DNA from: Streptomyces sp. NRRL S-31
GTDB taxonomy: Bacteria; Actinomycetota; Actinomycetes; Streptomycetales; Streptomycetaceae
Assembly: GCF_000718775.1 (NCBI RefSeq)
Contig: NZ_JOCB01000052.1
Location: forward strand, 1 to 64,000
Length of the DNA: 64,000 nt
Direction of reading: 5' to 3'
Under the pieces are notes generated by a model. That model searched no databases, was not told the origin of the DNA, and saw only the letters and a program-made list of their open reading frames with translations. The position numbers and the translations under genes were made by a program. Below are positions 49,743-60,181 of this stretch, piece by piece; the first letter of the stretch is position 1; the number at the start of each line of letters is the position of its first letter.

Positions 49743-51104
49743 CTACATTCCGGCGATCAGCTTCTCCACCCGGTCGTCCACCGAACGGAACGGGTCCTTG
49801 CACAGGACGGTGCGCTGGGCCTGGTCGTTGAGCTTGAGGTGCACCCAGTCGACGGTGAAGTCCCGGCGCTGTTCCTGGGCCCGCCGGATGAAGTCGCCGC
49901 GCAGCCTGGCCCGAGTGGTCTGCGGGGGCACCGACTTGCCCTCGAAGATCTTCAAGTCGTTGCAGACCCGGGTGGCTTGGCCCTTCTTCTCCAGCAGGTA
50001 GTACAGGCCACGACGGCGGTGGATGTCGTGGTAGGCGAGGTCTATCTGGGCGACCCGCGGGTGCGACATCGTCATGTTGTGCTTGGCCCGGTACCGCTCG
50101 ATGAGCTTGTACTTCATGACCCAGTCGATCTCGGTCCCGATGCGGTCCAGTTCCTCGGTCTCGATCGCCTCGAGCGTGCGGCCCCACAGCTCCAGGACCC
50201 GCGCGACCGTGCCGGTGCGGATGCCGCGGCGGTCGCAGAAGTCCACGGCCTTGTCGAAGTACTCGCGCTGCACCTCCAGCGCGGATGCCTCCCGGCCGCT
50301 GGCCAGGCGCACCTTGCGCCGGCCGGTGATGTCGTGGCTGACCTCGCGGATCGCCCGGATCGGGTTCTCCAGGGTGAGGTCGCGCATCACGGTGCCGGCC
50401 TCGATCATGCGCAGCACCAGGTCGGTGGCGCCGACCTTGAGCAGCATCGTGGTCTCGGACATGTTGGAGTCGCCGACGATGACGTGCAGCCGGCGGTAGC
50501 GCTCGGCGTCCGCGTGGGGTTCGTCGCGGGTGTTGATGATGGGCCGGGAGCGCGTCGTCGCCGAGGAGACGCCCTCCCAGATGTGCTCCGCGCGCTGGCT
50601 GACGCAGTAGACGGCGCCGCGCGGGGTCTGGAGCACCTTGCCGGCGCCGCACAGCAGCTGCCGGGTGACCAGGAAGGGGATGAGGATGTCCGCGAGCCGG
50701 GAGAACTCCCCGTGCCGGGCCACCAGGTAGTTCTCGTGGCAGCCGTAGGAGTTGCCCGCCGAGTCGGTGTTGTTCTTGAAGAGGTAGACGTCGCCCGCGA
50801 TTCCTTCCTCGTGCAGGCGTCGTTCCGCGTCCACCAGGAGTCCCTCGAGAATGCGCTCGCCGGCCTTGTCGTGGGTGACCAGTTCGATCACGTTGTCACA
50901 TTCGGGTGTCGCGTATTCCGGATGTGAGCCCACGTCGAGATAGAGGCGGGCGCCGTTCCGCAGAAAGACATTGCTGCTGCGGCCCCATGACACGACACGG
51001 CGGAAGAGGTACCGCGCCACCTCGTCAGGAGACAGGCGCCGCTGTCCCCTGAACGTGCACGTGACGCCGTACTCGTTCTCCAGCCCGAAAATGCGGCGGT
51101 CCAT
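49743..51104 (-). CDS. pafA: Pup-protein ligase PafA
   Basis: 453 aa. [16 protein letters not shown] starts the glutamine-synthetase-like fold; [19 protein letters not shown] holds the catalytic Asp and Mg ligands. [24 protein letters not shown] and [36 protein letters not shown] are shared with Dop. It joins the C-terminal glutamate of deamidated Pup to substrate lysines using ATP. It is separated from the other Pup genes by the MFS/LacI pair, and its start lies 10 bp from the MFS stop. Confidence 0.97.
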   Translation of the reverse strand: MDRRIFGLENEYGVTCTFRGQRRLSPDEVARYLFRRVVSWGRSSNVFLRNGARLYLDVGSHPEYATPECDNVIELVTHDKAGERILEGLLVDAERRLHEEGIAGDVYLFKNNTDSAGNSYGCHENYLVARHGEFSRLADILIPFLVTRQLLCGAGKVLQTPRGAVYCVSQRAEHIWEGVSSATTRSRPIINTRDEPHADAERYRRLHVIVGDSNMSETTMLLKVGATDLVLRMIEAGTVMRDLTLENPIRAIREVSHDITGRRKVRLASGREASALEVQREYFDKAVDFCDRRGIRTGTVARVLELWGRTLEAIETEELDRIGTEIDWVMKYKLIERYRAKHNMTMSHPRVAQIDLAYHDIHRRRGLYYLLEKKGQATRVCNDLKIFEGKSVPPQTTRARLRGDFIRRAQEQRRDFTVDWVHLKLNDQAQRTVLCKDPFRSVDDRVEKLIAGM

Positions 51105-51113
51105 GAGGGAACA

Positions 51114-52373
51114 TTACGCCCGATCACGCGAGCTGAAACGGGGTTCGGCGGCACGATTTGGATCATTTTCCGATGAAGCCGCAACGACCGCGCCTCGCGC
51201 GGGAGCTGCGAGGACCCCTCCGGTGGCCAGCAGGACCAGCAGCGAAACGGCCCCGGCCAGGCCCGGAAGGGCGAAACCCCACCGGTCGCCGCCGGCCTGG
51301 ACCACGGGTCCCGCCAGGCCGGTTCCGACCGAGGCGCCCACGGTGAACGTCGTCACGAGCCAGGAGAACGCCTCGGTGACCGTTCCGCGGGGCGCGTGCC
51401 GGTCCACGATGATGAACGCGCAGGCGATGCAGGGCGCCAAGAAGACTCCGGAGACCACACTGAGCAGCACCATGGCGACCGGGCCCGGGGTCAGCGTGAG
51501 CGGCAGGTAACAGACCGCCAGAAGGGCCACCAGGACCCGGAGTCGCCGTTCGGGGGCGCCGGCCCACCGGCGGGCGCCGTAGACGGTGCCGCCGGCCAGG
51601 GCCCCGAGACCCAGCCCCGCCATCAGCCAGCCGTAGACCGCGTCGCCGCCGTGGCCGTCGGCGTACGACACCGCGGCGACCGTGATGGAGCCCAGCGCGA
51701 TGCCGACGAACAGGAAGGCGGCGAGCAGCACGAGCAGGCCGGGCGAGCGCAGCGCGCCCAGCCAGTGGGCCTCGCGCGGGGCCGAGCGCCACGCGCGCGA
51801 GGGCGGCGAGACGACTACGGAGAGGGCGCCGAGGACGCCCAGGAGGTTGAGCACGAGCAGGGCGGCGCGCTCGTCCCACACGGCGACGCACAGGGTCACC
51901 AGCAGCGGGCCGACGGTGAACATGACCTCCTGCGCGATGGCGTCCATGGCGTACGCGGTGTGCACCTGGTCCTCGCGGCGCAGCACGGAGGGCCACAGGG
52001 CGCGCAGGCCGCCCTCCAGGGGCGGGGTGAACAGGCCGGCCGCCGCGACGGACGCGTAGGCGAGCGGCAGCGGGTCGGTGCCGCCGAGCGCGAAGACGGT
52101 CATGGCGAGGGCGGCGAGGACGGCCGCGGGCAGCTGGACGCGCGGCTGCCCGTACAGGTCCACGAGCCGGCCCAGCACCGGCTGGCCGACCGCGTTGGCG
52201 ACGCCGTACACGGCCGCGAGGGCGCCGGCCAGGCTGTAGGTGCCGCCCTCGGCGCGGACGAAGAGGACCAGGGCGATGGCGGCGGTGCCGTTCGGCAGCC
52301 GGCCCACCAGGGTGCCGGCGAGCAGCCGGAGCGCGTGTCTCGCCCTCAGGATCTCCAGGTATCCCGCGGCCAT
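51114..52373 (-). CDS. MFS transporter
   Basis: 419 aa from ATG 52373, with GGAGG six bases upstream. About twelve hydrophobic segments, beginning ALRLLAGTLVGRLPNGTAAIALVLFVRAEGGTYSLAGALAAVYGVANAVGQPVLGRLVDLYGQPR, where the DRxGRR-like loop is GRLVDLYGQPR. The SLAGALAAVYG helix suggests a drug or metabolite exporter, but the substrate is unknown. It is divergent from a LacI regulator across an 88-bp gap with two TACGTA boxes. It lies between pafA and prcA, breaking up the Pup genes. Confidence 0.88.
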   Translation of the reverse strand: MAAGYLEILRARHALRLLAGTLVGRLPNGTAAIALVLFVRAEGGTYSLAGALAAVYGVANAVGQPVLGRLVDLYGQPRVQLPAAVLAALAMTVFALGGTDPLPLAYASVAAAGLFTPPLEGGLRALWPSVLRREDQVHTAYAMDAIAQEVMFTVGPLLVTLCVAVWDERAALLVLNLLGVLGALSVVVSPPSRAWRSAPREAHWLGALRSPGLLVLLAAFLFVGIALGSITVAAVSYADGHGGDAVYGWLMAGLGLGALAGGTVYGARRWAGAPERRLRVLVALLAVCYLPLTLTPGPVAMVLLSVVSGVFLAPCIACAFIIVDRHAPRGTVTEAFSWLVTTFTVGASVGTGLAGPVVQAGGDRWGFALPGLAGAVSLLVLLATGGVLAAPARGAVVAASSENDPNRAAEPRFSSRDRA

Positions 52374-52390
52374 GCCCTGCCTCCAAGTGT

Positions 52391-52417
52391 TACGTATAAC
52401 TTCCTTCGTCATACGTA
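52391..52417. promoter_or_regulatory. Paired TACGTA boxes, probable LacI-family operator
   Basis: TACGTA at 52391-52396 (inside the near-palindrome GTTACGTATAAC) and at 52412-52417 are 21 bp apart centre to centre, two turns of the helix. They sit between the divergent MFS and LacI starts. Confidence 0.6.
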
Positions 52418-52461
52418 CCATGTGCGCTGTTCACCCGTCCACACGAAGGAGCAGGCCCACG

Positions 52462-53478
52462 GTGGCACGCAGCAGCACGCGCCCGACCAGCCGGGACGTC
52501 GCCCACGCGGCCGGGGTGTCCCAGGCGGCCGTCTCCCTCGTGCTGGGCGACAAGTGGCGCGGCCGGGTGTCGCAGGCCACCGCCGAGCGGGTCCGGGAGG
52601 CCGCGCGCGACCTCGGCTACCGGCCCAACCTCGCCGCCCGCAACCTGCGACTGGGCCGCACCCGCACCGTCCTGCTCGTGGTGCCCGCCCTGACCACGGA
52701 GTTCTTCGCCGGCGTCTACACCGGCGCCGCGCGGGTGGCGGCCGAGCACGGCTTCGGCGTGGTCCTCTACCCCTCCCCCGAGGGCATCGGCCCGGCCCGG
52801 GACCCCTTCGCGTCGGCGCGGGCCGCCCTGGACGGCGTCATCGCCTCCTCGATGGCCGCCGACGCCCTGACGGCGATCCGCGGCGAGGCGCTGCCCCTGG
52901 TCATGCTGGACAGCGACCCCGCGGGCAGCCTGGGCGCCGCGACCGTGAACCTGGACATCGCCGACGGTGTCCGCCAGGTCGCCGCGCACCTGCTGGGCCT
53001 GGGCCACCGGCGGGTGCTGCACCTGGCCGCCGACGTGCCCTCCTGGACCTTCGAGGTGCGCGCGAAGGAGCTGGCGGCGCGGCTGGCCGCCGTGCCCGGC
53101 ACACGGCTCCGCACGGCCCGGGCGCCGATCTCCATCGAGGGGGCGCGGGCCGCCGCCCACGCCGCGTTCACCGCGCCCGGGCCCCGGCCCACGGCGGTGG
53201 TCTGCGACGACGACAAGCTCGCCGCCGGTGCCTACAAGGCGCTGCGCCGCCTCGGGCTGCGCGTCCCGGACGACGTCTCCGTCACCGGTCTCGACGACCT
53301 CGCCCTGGCCACCGCGCTCGACCCCGAACTGACGACGGTGCGGCTGGACGCCGAGCTGTTCGGGGAGCGCGGCATGAGCGCGCTGCTGGCGGTCCTGGAG
53401 GGCCGGGAGCCGGCCGGCGGGGACATCCCGGTGGAACTGGTCGTGCGGGGCTCCACGGCCCCGCCCCGGGAGCCCTGA
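52462..53478 (+). CDS. LacI-family transcriptional regulator
   Basis: 338 aa from GTG 52462, with AAGGAG upstream. The HTH and hinge are SRDVAHAAGVSQAAVSLVLGDKWRGRVSQATAERVREAARDLGYRPNLAARNLR. The ligand domain is TRTVLLVVPALTTEFFAGVYTGAARVAAEHGFGVVLY...DDVSVTGLDDLALATALDPELTTVRLD. The four-residue insertion in helix 3 (GDKWRG) is less usual. It likely controls the divergent MFS exporter and itself through the TACGTA boxes; the ligand is unknown. Confidence 0.92.
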   Translation: MARSSTRPTSRDVAHAAGVSQAAVSLVLGDKWRGRVSQATAERVREAARDLGYRPNLAARNLRLGRTRTVLLVVPALTTEFFAGVYTGAARVAAEHGFGVVLYPSPEGIGPARDPFASARAALDGVIASSMAADALTAIRGEALPLVMLDSDPAGSLGAATVNLDIADGVRQVAAHLLGLGHRRVLHLAADVPSWTFEVRAKELAARLAAVPGTRLRTARAPISIEGARAAAHAAFTAPGPRPTAVVCDDDKLAAGAYKALRRLGLRVPDDVSVTGLDDLALATALDPELTTVRLDAELFGERGMSALLAVLEGREPAGGDIPVELVVRGSTAPPREP

Positions 53479-53481
53479 CGC

Positions 53482-53514
53482 GGGAAGGCCCCGGCCTGGG
53501 GCCGGGGCCTTCCC
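53482..53514. terminator. Bidirectional terminator between lacI and prcA
   Basis: Perfect 15-bp GC-rich arms (53482-53496 and 53500-53514) with a 3-nt loop between two convergent genes. Confidence 0.85.
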
Positions 53515-53535
53515 GTCGGTGCGGACCGGGTCGGG

Positions 53536-54273
53536 TCACTCCTCCTCGGAGCTCTCCGCTTCCGTGCTGGCGCCGTCCGCCTCCAGCAGGCGGGCGAGCT
53601 GACGGCCGACGATCCGCTTGAACTTGCGCTTCTGCGGACGGGTGCGGTCCAGCACGGCGACTTCGAGGCGCTCGGCGGGGATCTCCCGCTCGCTGCCGTT
53701 GGTGTCCCGCGACAGGGCCTGCACCGCCAGCTTCAGGGCCTCGGCGAGGCTCATGCCGTCGCGGTGGCGCTGGTCCAGGAAACCGCTGATCTGCTCGGCG
53801 TTGCCGCCCACCGCGACCGAGCCGTGCTCGTCCACGATGGAGCCGTCGTGCGGCAGCCGGTAGATCTGGTCGCCCTCGGGGGTCTCCCCCACCTCGGCCA
53901 CCACCAGCTCCACCTCGTACGGCTTCTCGGCCGCGGAGGAGAAGATGGTGCCCAGCGTCTGGGCGTAGACGTTGGCCAGGCCCCGGGCGGTGACGTCGTC
54001 CCGGTCGTAGGTGTAGCCGCGCAGGTCGGCGTAGCGGACGCCGCCGATGCGCAGGTTCTCGTACTCGTTGTACTTGCCGGCCGCCGCGAAGCCGATCCGG
54101 TCGTAGATCTCGCTGAACTTGTGCAGCGCGCGGGACGGGTTCTCGCCGACGAACACGATGCCGTCGGCGTACTGGAGCACGACCAGGCTGCGGCCACGGG
54201 CGATGCCCTTGCGGGCGTACTCCGCCCGGTCGGCCATGGCCTGCTGGGGTGAGACATAGAACGGCGTCGACAC
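53536..54273 (-). CDS. prcA: 20S proteasome alpha subunit
   Basis: 245 aa from GTG 54273. [46 protein letters not shown] has the N-terminal gate helix, and [52 protein letters not shown] is typical. It forms the outer rings that bind the ARC ATPase. The C-terminal Glu/Ser-rich tail is dispensable in relatives. It follows prcB by 60 bp in the same direction. Confidence 0.97.
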   Translation of the reverse strand: MSTPFYVSPQQAMADRAEYARKGIARGRSLVVLQYADGIVFVGENPSRALHKFSEIYDRIGFAAAGKYNEYENLRIGGVRYADLRGYTYDRDDVTARGLANVYAQTLGTIFSSAAEKPYEVELVVAEVGETPEGDQIYRLPHDGSIVDEHGSVAVGGNAEQISGFLDQRHRDGMSLAEALKLAVQALSRDTNGSEREIPAERLEVAVLDRTRPQKRKFKRIVGRQLARLLEADGASTEAESSEEE

Positions 54274-54333
54274 CGGTTATCCGTCCCTTTCTGTCATGGT
54301 CACTGGATCACCTTGGATAAGAAGCGGGTCCGC

Positions 54334-55179
54334 TCAGAGCAGGGCGGCCTTGGGGCCGTCGGGCTCCTCCAGGCGCTTCTGGAGCACCCCGCGGGCGGTC
54401 TCGGACGACTCCTCCTCGGTGAGCCGGCGGAAGCCGTCCTCGGTGATCACGGTGATGATCGGGTAGATCCGGCGGGCGACATCGGGACCACCGGTCGCCG
54501 AGTCGTCGTCAGCCGCGTCGTAGAGGGCCTGCACCACGAGGGTGATGGCCTGGTCCTCGCTCAGGTCGTCACGGAAGAGCTTCTTCATCGCACCGCGCGC
54601 GAAGATCGAGCCGGAGCCCGTCGCCGCGTAATGGTGCTCCTCGGACCGGCCGCCCGTGACGTCGTAGGAGAAGATGCGCCCCTTCTCGCGGTCCAGGTCG
54701 AACCCCGCGAAGAGAGGCACCACGGCCAGGCCCTGCATGGCCATGCCGAGGTTGGAGCGGATCATGGTCGACAGCCGGTTCGCCTTGCCCTCCAGGGACA
54801 GCTGGGCGCCCTCGACCTTCTCGAAGTGCTCCAGCTCCAGCTGGAAGAGCTTGACCATCTCGACGGCCAGGCCGGCCGTGCCGGCCATGCCGACGGCCGA
54901 GTACTCGTCGGCCGGGAAGACCTTCTCGATGTCCCGCTGGGCGATGACGTTGCCCATCGTGGCCCGCCGGTCACCGGCGAGCACCACACCGCCGGGGAAC
55001 GTCACGGCCACGATCGTCGTGCCGTGCGGCGCCTCGATGACGCCCTTGGCGGGCGGCAGCTGCCGGTTGCCGGGCAGCAGCTCCGGCTGGTGCCCGGAGA
55101 GGAAGTCCATGAACGAAGAGGATCCTGGCGTCAGGAAGGCAGCTGGTAGACGCCCGGTGCCACGGGTATTGGCTTCCAC
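54334..55179 (-). CDS. prcB: 20S proteasome beta subunit (catalytic)
   Basis: 281 aa from GTG 55179, with GGAAGGA six bases upstream. A 53-residue propeptide (starting [20 protein letters not shown]) precedes the catalytic Thr54 in [25 protein letters not shown], which becomes the N-terminus after self-cleavage. Asp and Lys of the Ntn active site are in [11 protein letters not shown]. It degrades pupylated proteins with prcA. Its first about 16 codons overlap the tail of a decayed endonuclease VII gene. Confidence 0.97.
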   Translation of the reverse strand: MEANTRGTGRLPAAFLTPGSSSFMDFLSGHQPELLPGNRQLPPAKGVIEAPHGTTIVAVTFPGGVVLAGDRRATMGNVIAQRDIEKVFPADEYSAVGMAGTAGLAVEMVKLFQLELEHFEKVEGAQLSLEGKANRLSTMIRSNLGMAMQGLAVVPLFAGFDLDREKGRIFSYDVTGGRSEEHHYAATGSGSIFARGAMKKLFRDDLSEDQAITLVVQALYDAADDDSATGGPDVARRIYPIITVITEDGFRRLTEEESSETARGVLQKRLEEPDGPKAALL

Positions 55180-55400
55180 GGGTTTCCTTCCACGTAGCGG
55201 CAGTCCGGCGGGCGAGCCGGGGACAGGACTCCCCCGCTCGCCGGAGGCCGGAGTGCGGTTGTAGCACGGTATGCCACGGACCTTACCCGGCTGGTGGCGG
55301 TGATCCACATGCCCTGCGGCGGCCGTCTAGCGAGGACGAAGACCGCTCGCGGCCCGGACTCCTCCGGCCACGAGCAGCGCTCCGTCGTCCGCTCTCCGGC
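55131..55400 (-). pseudogene. Decayed endonuclease VII-family gene between pup and prcB
   Basis: Two short stretches in different frames look like one broken HNH/endonuclease VII gene. In the frame opening at 55326 the peptide [19 protein letters not shown] (about 55314-55258) fits the HxDHxHxTGxVRGxLCxxC core, but a TAG lies in frame at 55329-55327 just upstream. In another frame [23 protein letters not shown] (55202-55134) then TGA at 55133-55131 resembles the family's C-terminus (AYVEGN...[10 protein letters not shown]). A frameshift must lie between them and no start or intact N-terminal zinc knuckle is visible. From memory other Streptomyces have an intact gene at this place. The 5' limit is approximate. 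Confidence 0.65.
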
Positions 55401-55449
55401 CACTACGGCTCCCACACCCTCGAACCACTGATCCGAAGGCGCGAGCGGC

Positions 55450-55668
55450 TTACTGCCCGCCCTTTTGCACGAAGGAGCGTACGAAGTCCTCCGCGTTCTC
55501 CTCGAGGACGTCGTCGATCTCGTCCAGCACGGAGTCCACGTCGTCGGACAGCTTCTCGTGCCGCTCCTTGAGGTCGCCCTGCGCCTGCGCGTCCTGCGCC
55601 TGCTCCTCGACCTCCTCGGTGGACCGCGTGGCCTTCTGCTGACCGCCGCCGGTGTCCTTGGTCGCCAT
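55450..55668 (-). CDS. pup: Prokaryotic ubiquitin-like protein Pup
   Basis: 72 aa, acidic and largely disordered. The C-terminal half (ERHEKLSDDVDSVLDEIDDVLEENAEDFVRSFVQKGGQ) forms the helix that binds the ARC coiled coils. It ends Gly-Gly-Gln, so Dop must deamidate the Gln to Glu before PafA can ligate it. It lies between dop and prcB on the same strand. Confidence 0.97.
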   Translation of the reverse strand: MATKDTGGGQQKATRSTEEVEEQAQDAQAQGDLKERHEKLSDDVDSVLDEIDDVLEENAEDFVRSFVQKGGQ

Positions 55669-55840
55669 AACCCTCACCCCGCTCAGTTCGCCTGCCGATC
55701 GGTGATGATCAGACCCTACAAGCCGGGTCCGACATCGGCCCCGCAGTTGGTGCAACGTACGGGGGCCATTCCGATGATTCCCTGGCGGCGGGGTTTCCAC
55801 CCCGCCCGCCCGGTCGCAACCGGGTACCCCCTGACTCCGC

Positions 55841-57352
55841 TCATCCGCCGGACAGGACCCTGACCAGGTCTTCCGCCGTGCGGCAGCGGTCCAGCAGCTC
55901 CTTGACGTGATTTCGCGTTCCGCGAAGCGGTTCCAGGGTTGGCACGCGCTGGAGGGAGTCGCGGCCCGGGAGGTCGAAGATGACCGAGTCCCAGCTGGCC
56001 GCGGCGACATCGTCGGCGTACTGCTCCAGGCAGCGTCCGCGGAAGTACGCGCGCGTGTCCTCCGGCGGCTTTCTGCGGGCCTTGTCGACCTCGGCCTCGT
56101 CCAGGAGCCGCTTGATGCGCCCGCGGGCCGCCAGGCGGTTGTAAAGCCCCTTCTCGGCGCGCACGTCGGCGTACTGGAGGTCGACCAGGTGCAGCCGGGC
56201 GGCGTCCCAGTCCAGGCCGTCGCGGCGCCGGTAGCCCTCCATCAGCTCCCGCTTGGCCACCCAGTCCAGCTCGCCGGCCAGGCTCATCGGGTCGTTCTCC
56301 AGCCGGGTGAGGGTGTCCTCCCAGCGGCTGAGGACGTCCTTGGTCTGGTCGTCGGCGTCGGCGCCGAAGCGCTCCTCCACGTACTTGCGCGACAGCTCGT
56401 AGTACTCCATCTGTAGCTGCACCGCGGTGAGGGTGCGACCGCTGCGCAGGGTGACCAGTCGCTTGAGCGACGGGTCGTGCGAGACCTGGTGCAGGGTGCG
56501 CACGGGCTGGTCCACGGCGAGGTCCACGGCGATGAAGCCGTCCTCGATCATGGACAGGACCAGCGCGGTGGTGCCCAGCTTGAGGTAGGTGGAGATCTCC
56601 GAAAGGTTGGCGTCGCCGATGATCACGTGCAGCCTGCGGTACTTCTCCGCGTCCGCGTGCGGCTCGTCGCGCGTGTTGATGATCGGCCGCTTGAGCGTGG
56701 TCTCCAGGCCGACCTCGACCTCGAAGTAGTCCGCGCGCTGGCTGAGCTGGAAGCCGTGTTCGTGCCCGTCCTGACCGATGCCGACGCGGCCCGCTCCGGC
56801 GAAGACCTGGCGGGAGACGAAGAAGGGCGTGAGGTGGCGCACGATGTCCGAGAACGGGGTCTCGCGCTTCATCAGGTAGTTCTCGTGCGTGCCGTAGGAG
56901 GCGCCCTTGTTGTCGGTGTTGTTCTTGTAGAGGTGGATCGGCTGGGCTCCGGGCAGCTGCGCGGCCCGCTCGGCGGCCTCCGCCATGATCCGTTCGCCGG
57001 CCTTGTCCCAGAGGACGGCGTCGCGGGGATTGGTGACCTCGGGGGCGCTGTATTCGGGGTGGGCGTGGTCGACGTAGAGCCGCGCGCCGTTGGTGAGGAT
57101 CACATTGGCCAGGCCGATGTCCTCATCGGTGAGCTGGCTGGCGTCGGCGGCCTCCCGGGCGAGGTCGAAGCCTCGCGCGTCCCGCAGCGGGTTCTCCTCC
57201 TCGAAGTCCCAGCGGGCCCGGCGGGCCCGGTGCATCGCCGCCGCGTAGGCGTTGACGATCTGGGACGAGGTGAGCATGGCATTGGCGTTGGGGTGGCCGG
57301 GGACGGAGATCCCGTACTCCGTCTCGATGCCCATTACTCGCCGTACGGTCAT
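55841..57352 (-). CDS. dop: Pup deamidase/depupylase Dop
   Basis: 503 aa from ATG 57352, with AAGGAGG six bases upstream. [24 protein letters not shown] starts the fold; [22 protein letters not shown] contains the catalytic Asp. [28 protein letters not shown] and [37 protein letters not shown] are shared with PafA, and the Dop-specific loop is [23 protein letters not shown]. It deamidates Pup-Gln and removes Pup from substrates. Confidence 0.97.
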   Translation of the reverse strand: MTVRRVMGIETEYGISVPGHPNANAMLTSSQIVNAYAAAMHRARRARWDFEEENPLRDARGFDLAREAADASQLTDEDIGLANVILTNGARLYVDHAHPEYSAPEVTNPRDAVLWDKAGERIMAEAAERAAQLPGAQPIHLYKNNTDNKGASYGTHENYLMKRETPFSDIVRHLTPFFVSRQVFAGAGRVGIGQDGHEHGFQLSQRADYFEVEVGLETTLKRPIINTRDEPHADAEKYRRLHVIIGDANLSEISTYLKLGTTALVLSMIEDGFIAVDLAVDQPVRTLHQVSHDPSLKRLVTLRSGRTLTAVQLQMEYYELSRKYVEERFGADADDQTKDVLSRWEDTLTRLENDPMSLAGELDWVAKRELMEGYRRRDGLDWDAARLHLVDLQYADVRAEKGLYNRLAARGRIKRLLDEAEVDKARRKPPEDTRAYFRGRCLEQYADDVAAASWDSVIFDLPGRDSLQRVPTLEPLRGTRNHVKELLDRCRTAEDLVRVLSGG

Positions 57353-57533
57353 GCGGCCCTCCTTGCCCGGCGGCACCCTCGGTCGTGGGCGCCACTCAGA
57401 TACCGCCGGCGCTCCGGTGCGTGTGCGGTGCCCGTCCCCGCAACTCGCGACTCGGCGGCAGAAACGAGCCTAGAACGCCTTTGCGCTGGTGGGGAGATCA
57501 TTTGCGTCATTGACTGCTCCGGTCGTGGCCTGA

Positions 57534-57575
57534 AAAACAGTCGGCTGCGGGTACCCGCCGAGGGCACCCGCAGCC
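57534..57575 (-). terminator. Intrinsic terminator after arc
   Basis: Ten-base arms (57543-57552 and 57566-57575) with further partial pairing inside, and then GTTTTT on the minus strand (57539-57534), about 10 nt past the arc stop. Confidence 0.85.
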
Positions 57576-57584
57576 GCCCTGCCG

Positions 57585-59351
57585 TTACAGGTACTGACCG
57601 GTGTTCGCCACCGTGTCGATGGAGCGTCCGGTGTCCGCGCCCTGCTTTCCGGTGATCAGGGTGCGGATGTACACGATCCGCTCGCCCTTCTTTCCGGAGA
57701 TCCGGGCCCAGTCGTCCGGGTTCGTGGTGTTGGGCAGGTCCTCGTTCTCCTTGAACTCGTCCACACACGCCTGGAGCAGGTGGGAGACGCGCAGACCCTT
57801 CTGGGTCTTCTCCAGGAAATCCTTGATCGCCATCTTCTTGGCACGGCCCACGATGTTCTCGATCATGGCGCCGGAGTTGAAGTCCTTGAAGTAGAGGACT
57901 TCCTTGTCACCATTGGCGTAGGTGACCTCCAGGAAGCGGTTCTCCTCGGATTCGGCGTACATGTGCTCGACCGCCGTCTGGATCATGCTCTGGACGGTCG
58001 TGGCCTTGTCGCCGCCGTGCTCGTCGAGGTCGTCCGCGTGCAGCGGCAGGCGCTCGGTGAGGTACTTGCCGAAGATGTCCTTGGCCGCCTCGGCGTCCGG
58101 ACGCTCGATCTTGATCTTCACGTCGAGCCGGCCGGGGCGCAGGATGGCGGGGTCGATCATGTCCTCGCGGTTGGAGGCGCCGATCACGACCACGTTCTGG
58201 AGGCCCTCCACGCCGTCGATCTCGGCGAGCAGCTGCGGGACGATGGTGTTCTCCACGTCCGAGCTGACGCCGGAGCCACGGGTGCGGAACAGGGACTCCA
58301 TCTCGTCGAAGAAGACGATCACGGGGGTGCCCTCGCTGGCCTTCTCACGCGCACGCTGGAAGACCAGGCGGATCTGCCGCTCGGTCTCGCCGACGTACTT
58401 GTTGAGCAGCTCGGGACCCTTGATGTTCAGGAAGAAGCTCTTGCCCGCCGCCTGGCCGGTGACCTCGGCGACCTTCTTGGCGAGCGAGTTGGCGACGGCC
58501 TTGGCGATGAGCGTCTTGCCGCAGCCGGGCGGGCCGTAGAGCAGGACGCCCTTGGGCGGGCGCAGCTCGTGCTCCTTGAAGAGGTCCGGGTAGAGGTACG
58601 GCAGCTCGACCGCGTCGCGGATGGCCTCGATCTGGTTGCCGAGGCCGCCGATCTGCTCGTAGCCGATGTCGGGGACCTCTTCGAGGACCAGTTCCTCGAC
58701 CTCGCTCTTGGGCACGACCTCGTAGACGTAGCCCGAGCGGGGTTCGAGCAGGAGCGCGTCGCCGGGGCGGATGGTGACGTCCAGCAGCGGCTCGGCGAGC
58801 CGTACCACCCGCTCCTCGTCGGTGTGCCCCAGCACGAGGGCGCGCTCGCCGTCCTCCAGGATCTCCTTGAGGGTGACGATGTCGCCGACGCTCTCGTACT
58901 CCATGGCCTCGACCACGTTGAGCGCCTCGTTGAGCATGACCTCCTGGCCGCGCCGCAGGTCGTCGAGTTCGACGCTGGGGCTGACGTTCACCCGGAGCTT
59001 GCGGCCGCCGGTGAAGATGTCGGCGGTGCCGTCCTCGTTGGCCTGTAGGAAGACACCGAAGCCGGCCGGCGGCTGGGCGAGCCGGTCGACCTCCTCCTTG
59101 AGGGCCACGATCTGGTCGCGGGCCTCGCGGAGTGTGTTGGCCAGCCGCTCGTTCTGCGCGGAGACGCCGGCCAGATTGGTCTGTAGCTCGACGATCCGCT
59201 CTTCGAGAATCCTCGTGTGGCGCGGAGAGTCGGCGAGCTTGCGGCGCAGGACGGCGATCTCCTGCTCAAGGTAGGCGATCTGCTCGGCCGGGTCGTCGGA
59301 CCCGCGTCCCGGGCGGATGCCGCGGTTCATGTCGTCGTCGTGGGCTGCCAC
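57585..59351 (-). CDS. arc: Proteasome-activating AAA ATPase ARC (Mpa)
   Basis: 588 aa from GTG 59351, with GGAGGAGG upstream. The coiled coil at about 22-92 ([37 protein letters not shown]) binds Pup. Two OB domains at about 95-240 follow, then the AAA module: Walker [22 protein letters not shown], pore-loop region [18 protein letters not shown], Walker [20 protein letters not shown], sensor [20 protein letters not shown]. The C-terminus GQYL is the proteasome-docking tail. A TTGACA lies about 86 bp upstream (59437-59442 region) without an obvious -10 partner. Confidence 0.97.
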   Translation of the reverse strand: MAAHDDDMNRGIRPGRGSDDPAEQIAYLEQEIAVLRRKLADSPRHTRILEERIVELQTNLAGVSAQNERLANTLREARDQIVALKEEVDRLAQPPAGFGVFLQANEDGTADIFTGGRKLRVNVSPSVELDDLRRGQEVMLNEALNVVEAMEYESVGDIVTLKEILEDGERALVLGHTDEERVVRLAEPLLDVTIRPGDALLLEPRSGYVYEVVPKSEVEELVLEEVPDIGYEQIGGLGNQIEAIRDAVELPYLYPDLFKEHELRPPKGVLLYGPPGCGKTLIAKAVANSLAKKVAEVTGQAAGKSFFLNIKGPELLNKYVGETERQIRLVFQRAREKASEGTPVIVFFDEMESLFRTRGSGVSSDVENTIVPQLLAEIDGVEGLQNVVVIGASNREDMIDPAILRPGRLDVKIKIERPDAEAAKDIFGKYLTERLPLHADDLDEHGGDKATTVQSMIQTAVEHMYAESEENRFLEVTYANGDKEVLYFKDFNSGAMIENIVGRAKKMAIKDFLEKTQKGLRVSHLLQACVDEFKENEDLPNTTNPDDWARISGKKGERIVYIRTLITGKQGADTGRSIDTVANTGQYL

Positions 59352-59871
59352 GGTCCTCACCTCCTCCAAGGGGAGCTGGACGCTTCCAGACCCTACCTGG
59401 GTGGGTGTCGATTGAAACCCCTAGATCACAAAGACTGTCAAGGTGTGTCGTCGGTCACCCGCCGCACACCCCCTCGCACGGAGGGGATACCCACTCAACG
59501 TGAGGGGAAAGCAGCTTGTTCCATGCATGGCGTGCTCAAAACCCTTCGTGGCTGGCCGGAGTTGTCCGGTCCGGGCCGATCGGCCCGTGCGCGGGCAGCA
59601 CACATGGCGCTCGTACGATCATCACGCAGAGCGACGGAACGGGCGGACGGTGTCACCGTCGTGGCGGCCTGAAGTGATCGGCCCGGCCGCCGGGGCCTCC
59701 CTCTCCCGGTCCGGCGCTGGTACCCGAGCGGGCGGCGCCGGAAACCCCGCACCGGTGCCACCCGGCCGTGAACCGGGCGGAGGTAGGGTCGGGGGTGTTC
59801 AACAACCGCTGGCGCGTGCCCGGCTGGCCCTCGTGGCACCGGCCCGCCCGGCGAACCCGACGGCAGGAGAG
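59352..59871. other. Intergenic region between arc and ferredoxin
   Basis: 520 bp with no credible gene; short frames lack ribosome sites. It should hold the divergent promoters of arc and the ferredoxin gene. A TAGGGT box about 85 bp upstream of the ferredoxin start is a possible -10, without a matching -35. Confidence 0.55.
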
Positions 59872-60174
59872 ATGACCGTGCAGCAGGAGGCCCCGGGCGG
59901 CGAGGCACTGGAGGTCTGGATCGACCAGGACCTGTGTACCGGTGACGGGATCTGCGCCCAGTACGCCCCGGAGGTGTTCGAGCTGGACATCGACGGGCTG
60001 GCCTATGTGAAGGGCGCGGACGACGAACTGCTCCAGGCCCCGGGGGCGACCACGCCGGTGCCGTTGCCGCTGCTGACGGACGTGGTGGACTCGGCGAAGG
60101 AGTGTCCCGGCGAGTGCATCCACGTCCGCCGCGTTTCGGACAAGGTGGAGGTGTACGGGCCCGAGGCCGAGTGA
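59872..60174 (+). CDS. Ferredoxin (3Fe-4S/4Fe-4S type)
   Basis: 100 aa from ATG 59872, with GGCAGGAGAG upstream. VWIDQDLCTGDGICAQYAPEVFELDIDGLAYVKG and VDSAKECPGECIHVRR give the pattern CX5C...CPxxC of small actinobacterial ferredoxins that feed cytochrome P450s. The residue between the first two cysteines that would complete a 4Fe cluster is Gly, favouring a 3Fe-4S cluster. No P450 is adjacent; the nearest is the conservon P450 20 kb away. Confidence 0.88.
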   Translation: MTVQQEAPGGEALEVWIDQDLCTGDGICAQYAPEVFELDIDGLAYVKGADDELLQAPGATTPVPLPLLTDVVDSAKECPGECIHVRRVSDKVEVYGPEAE

Positions 60175-60181
60175 GCCCGGT

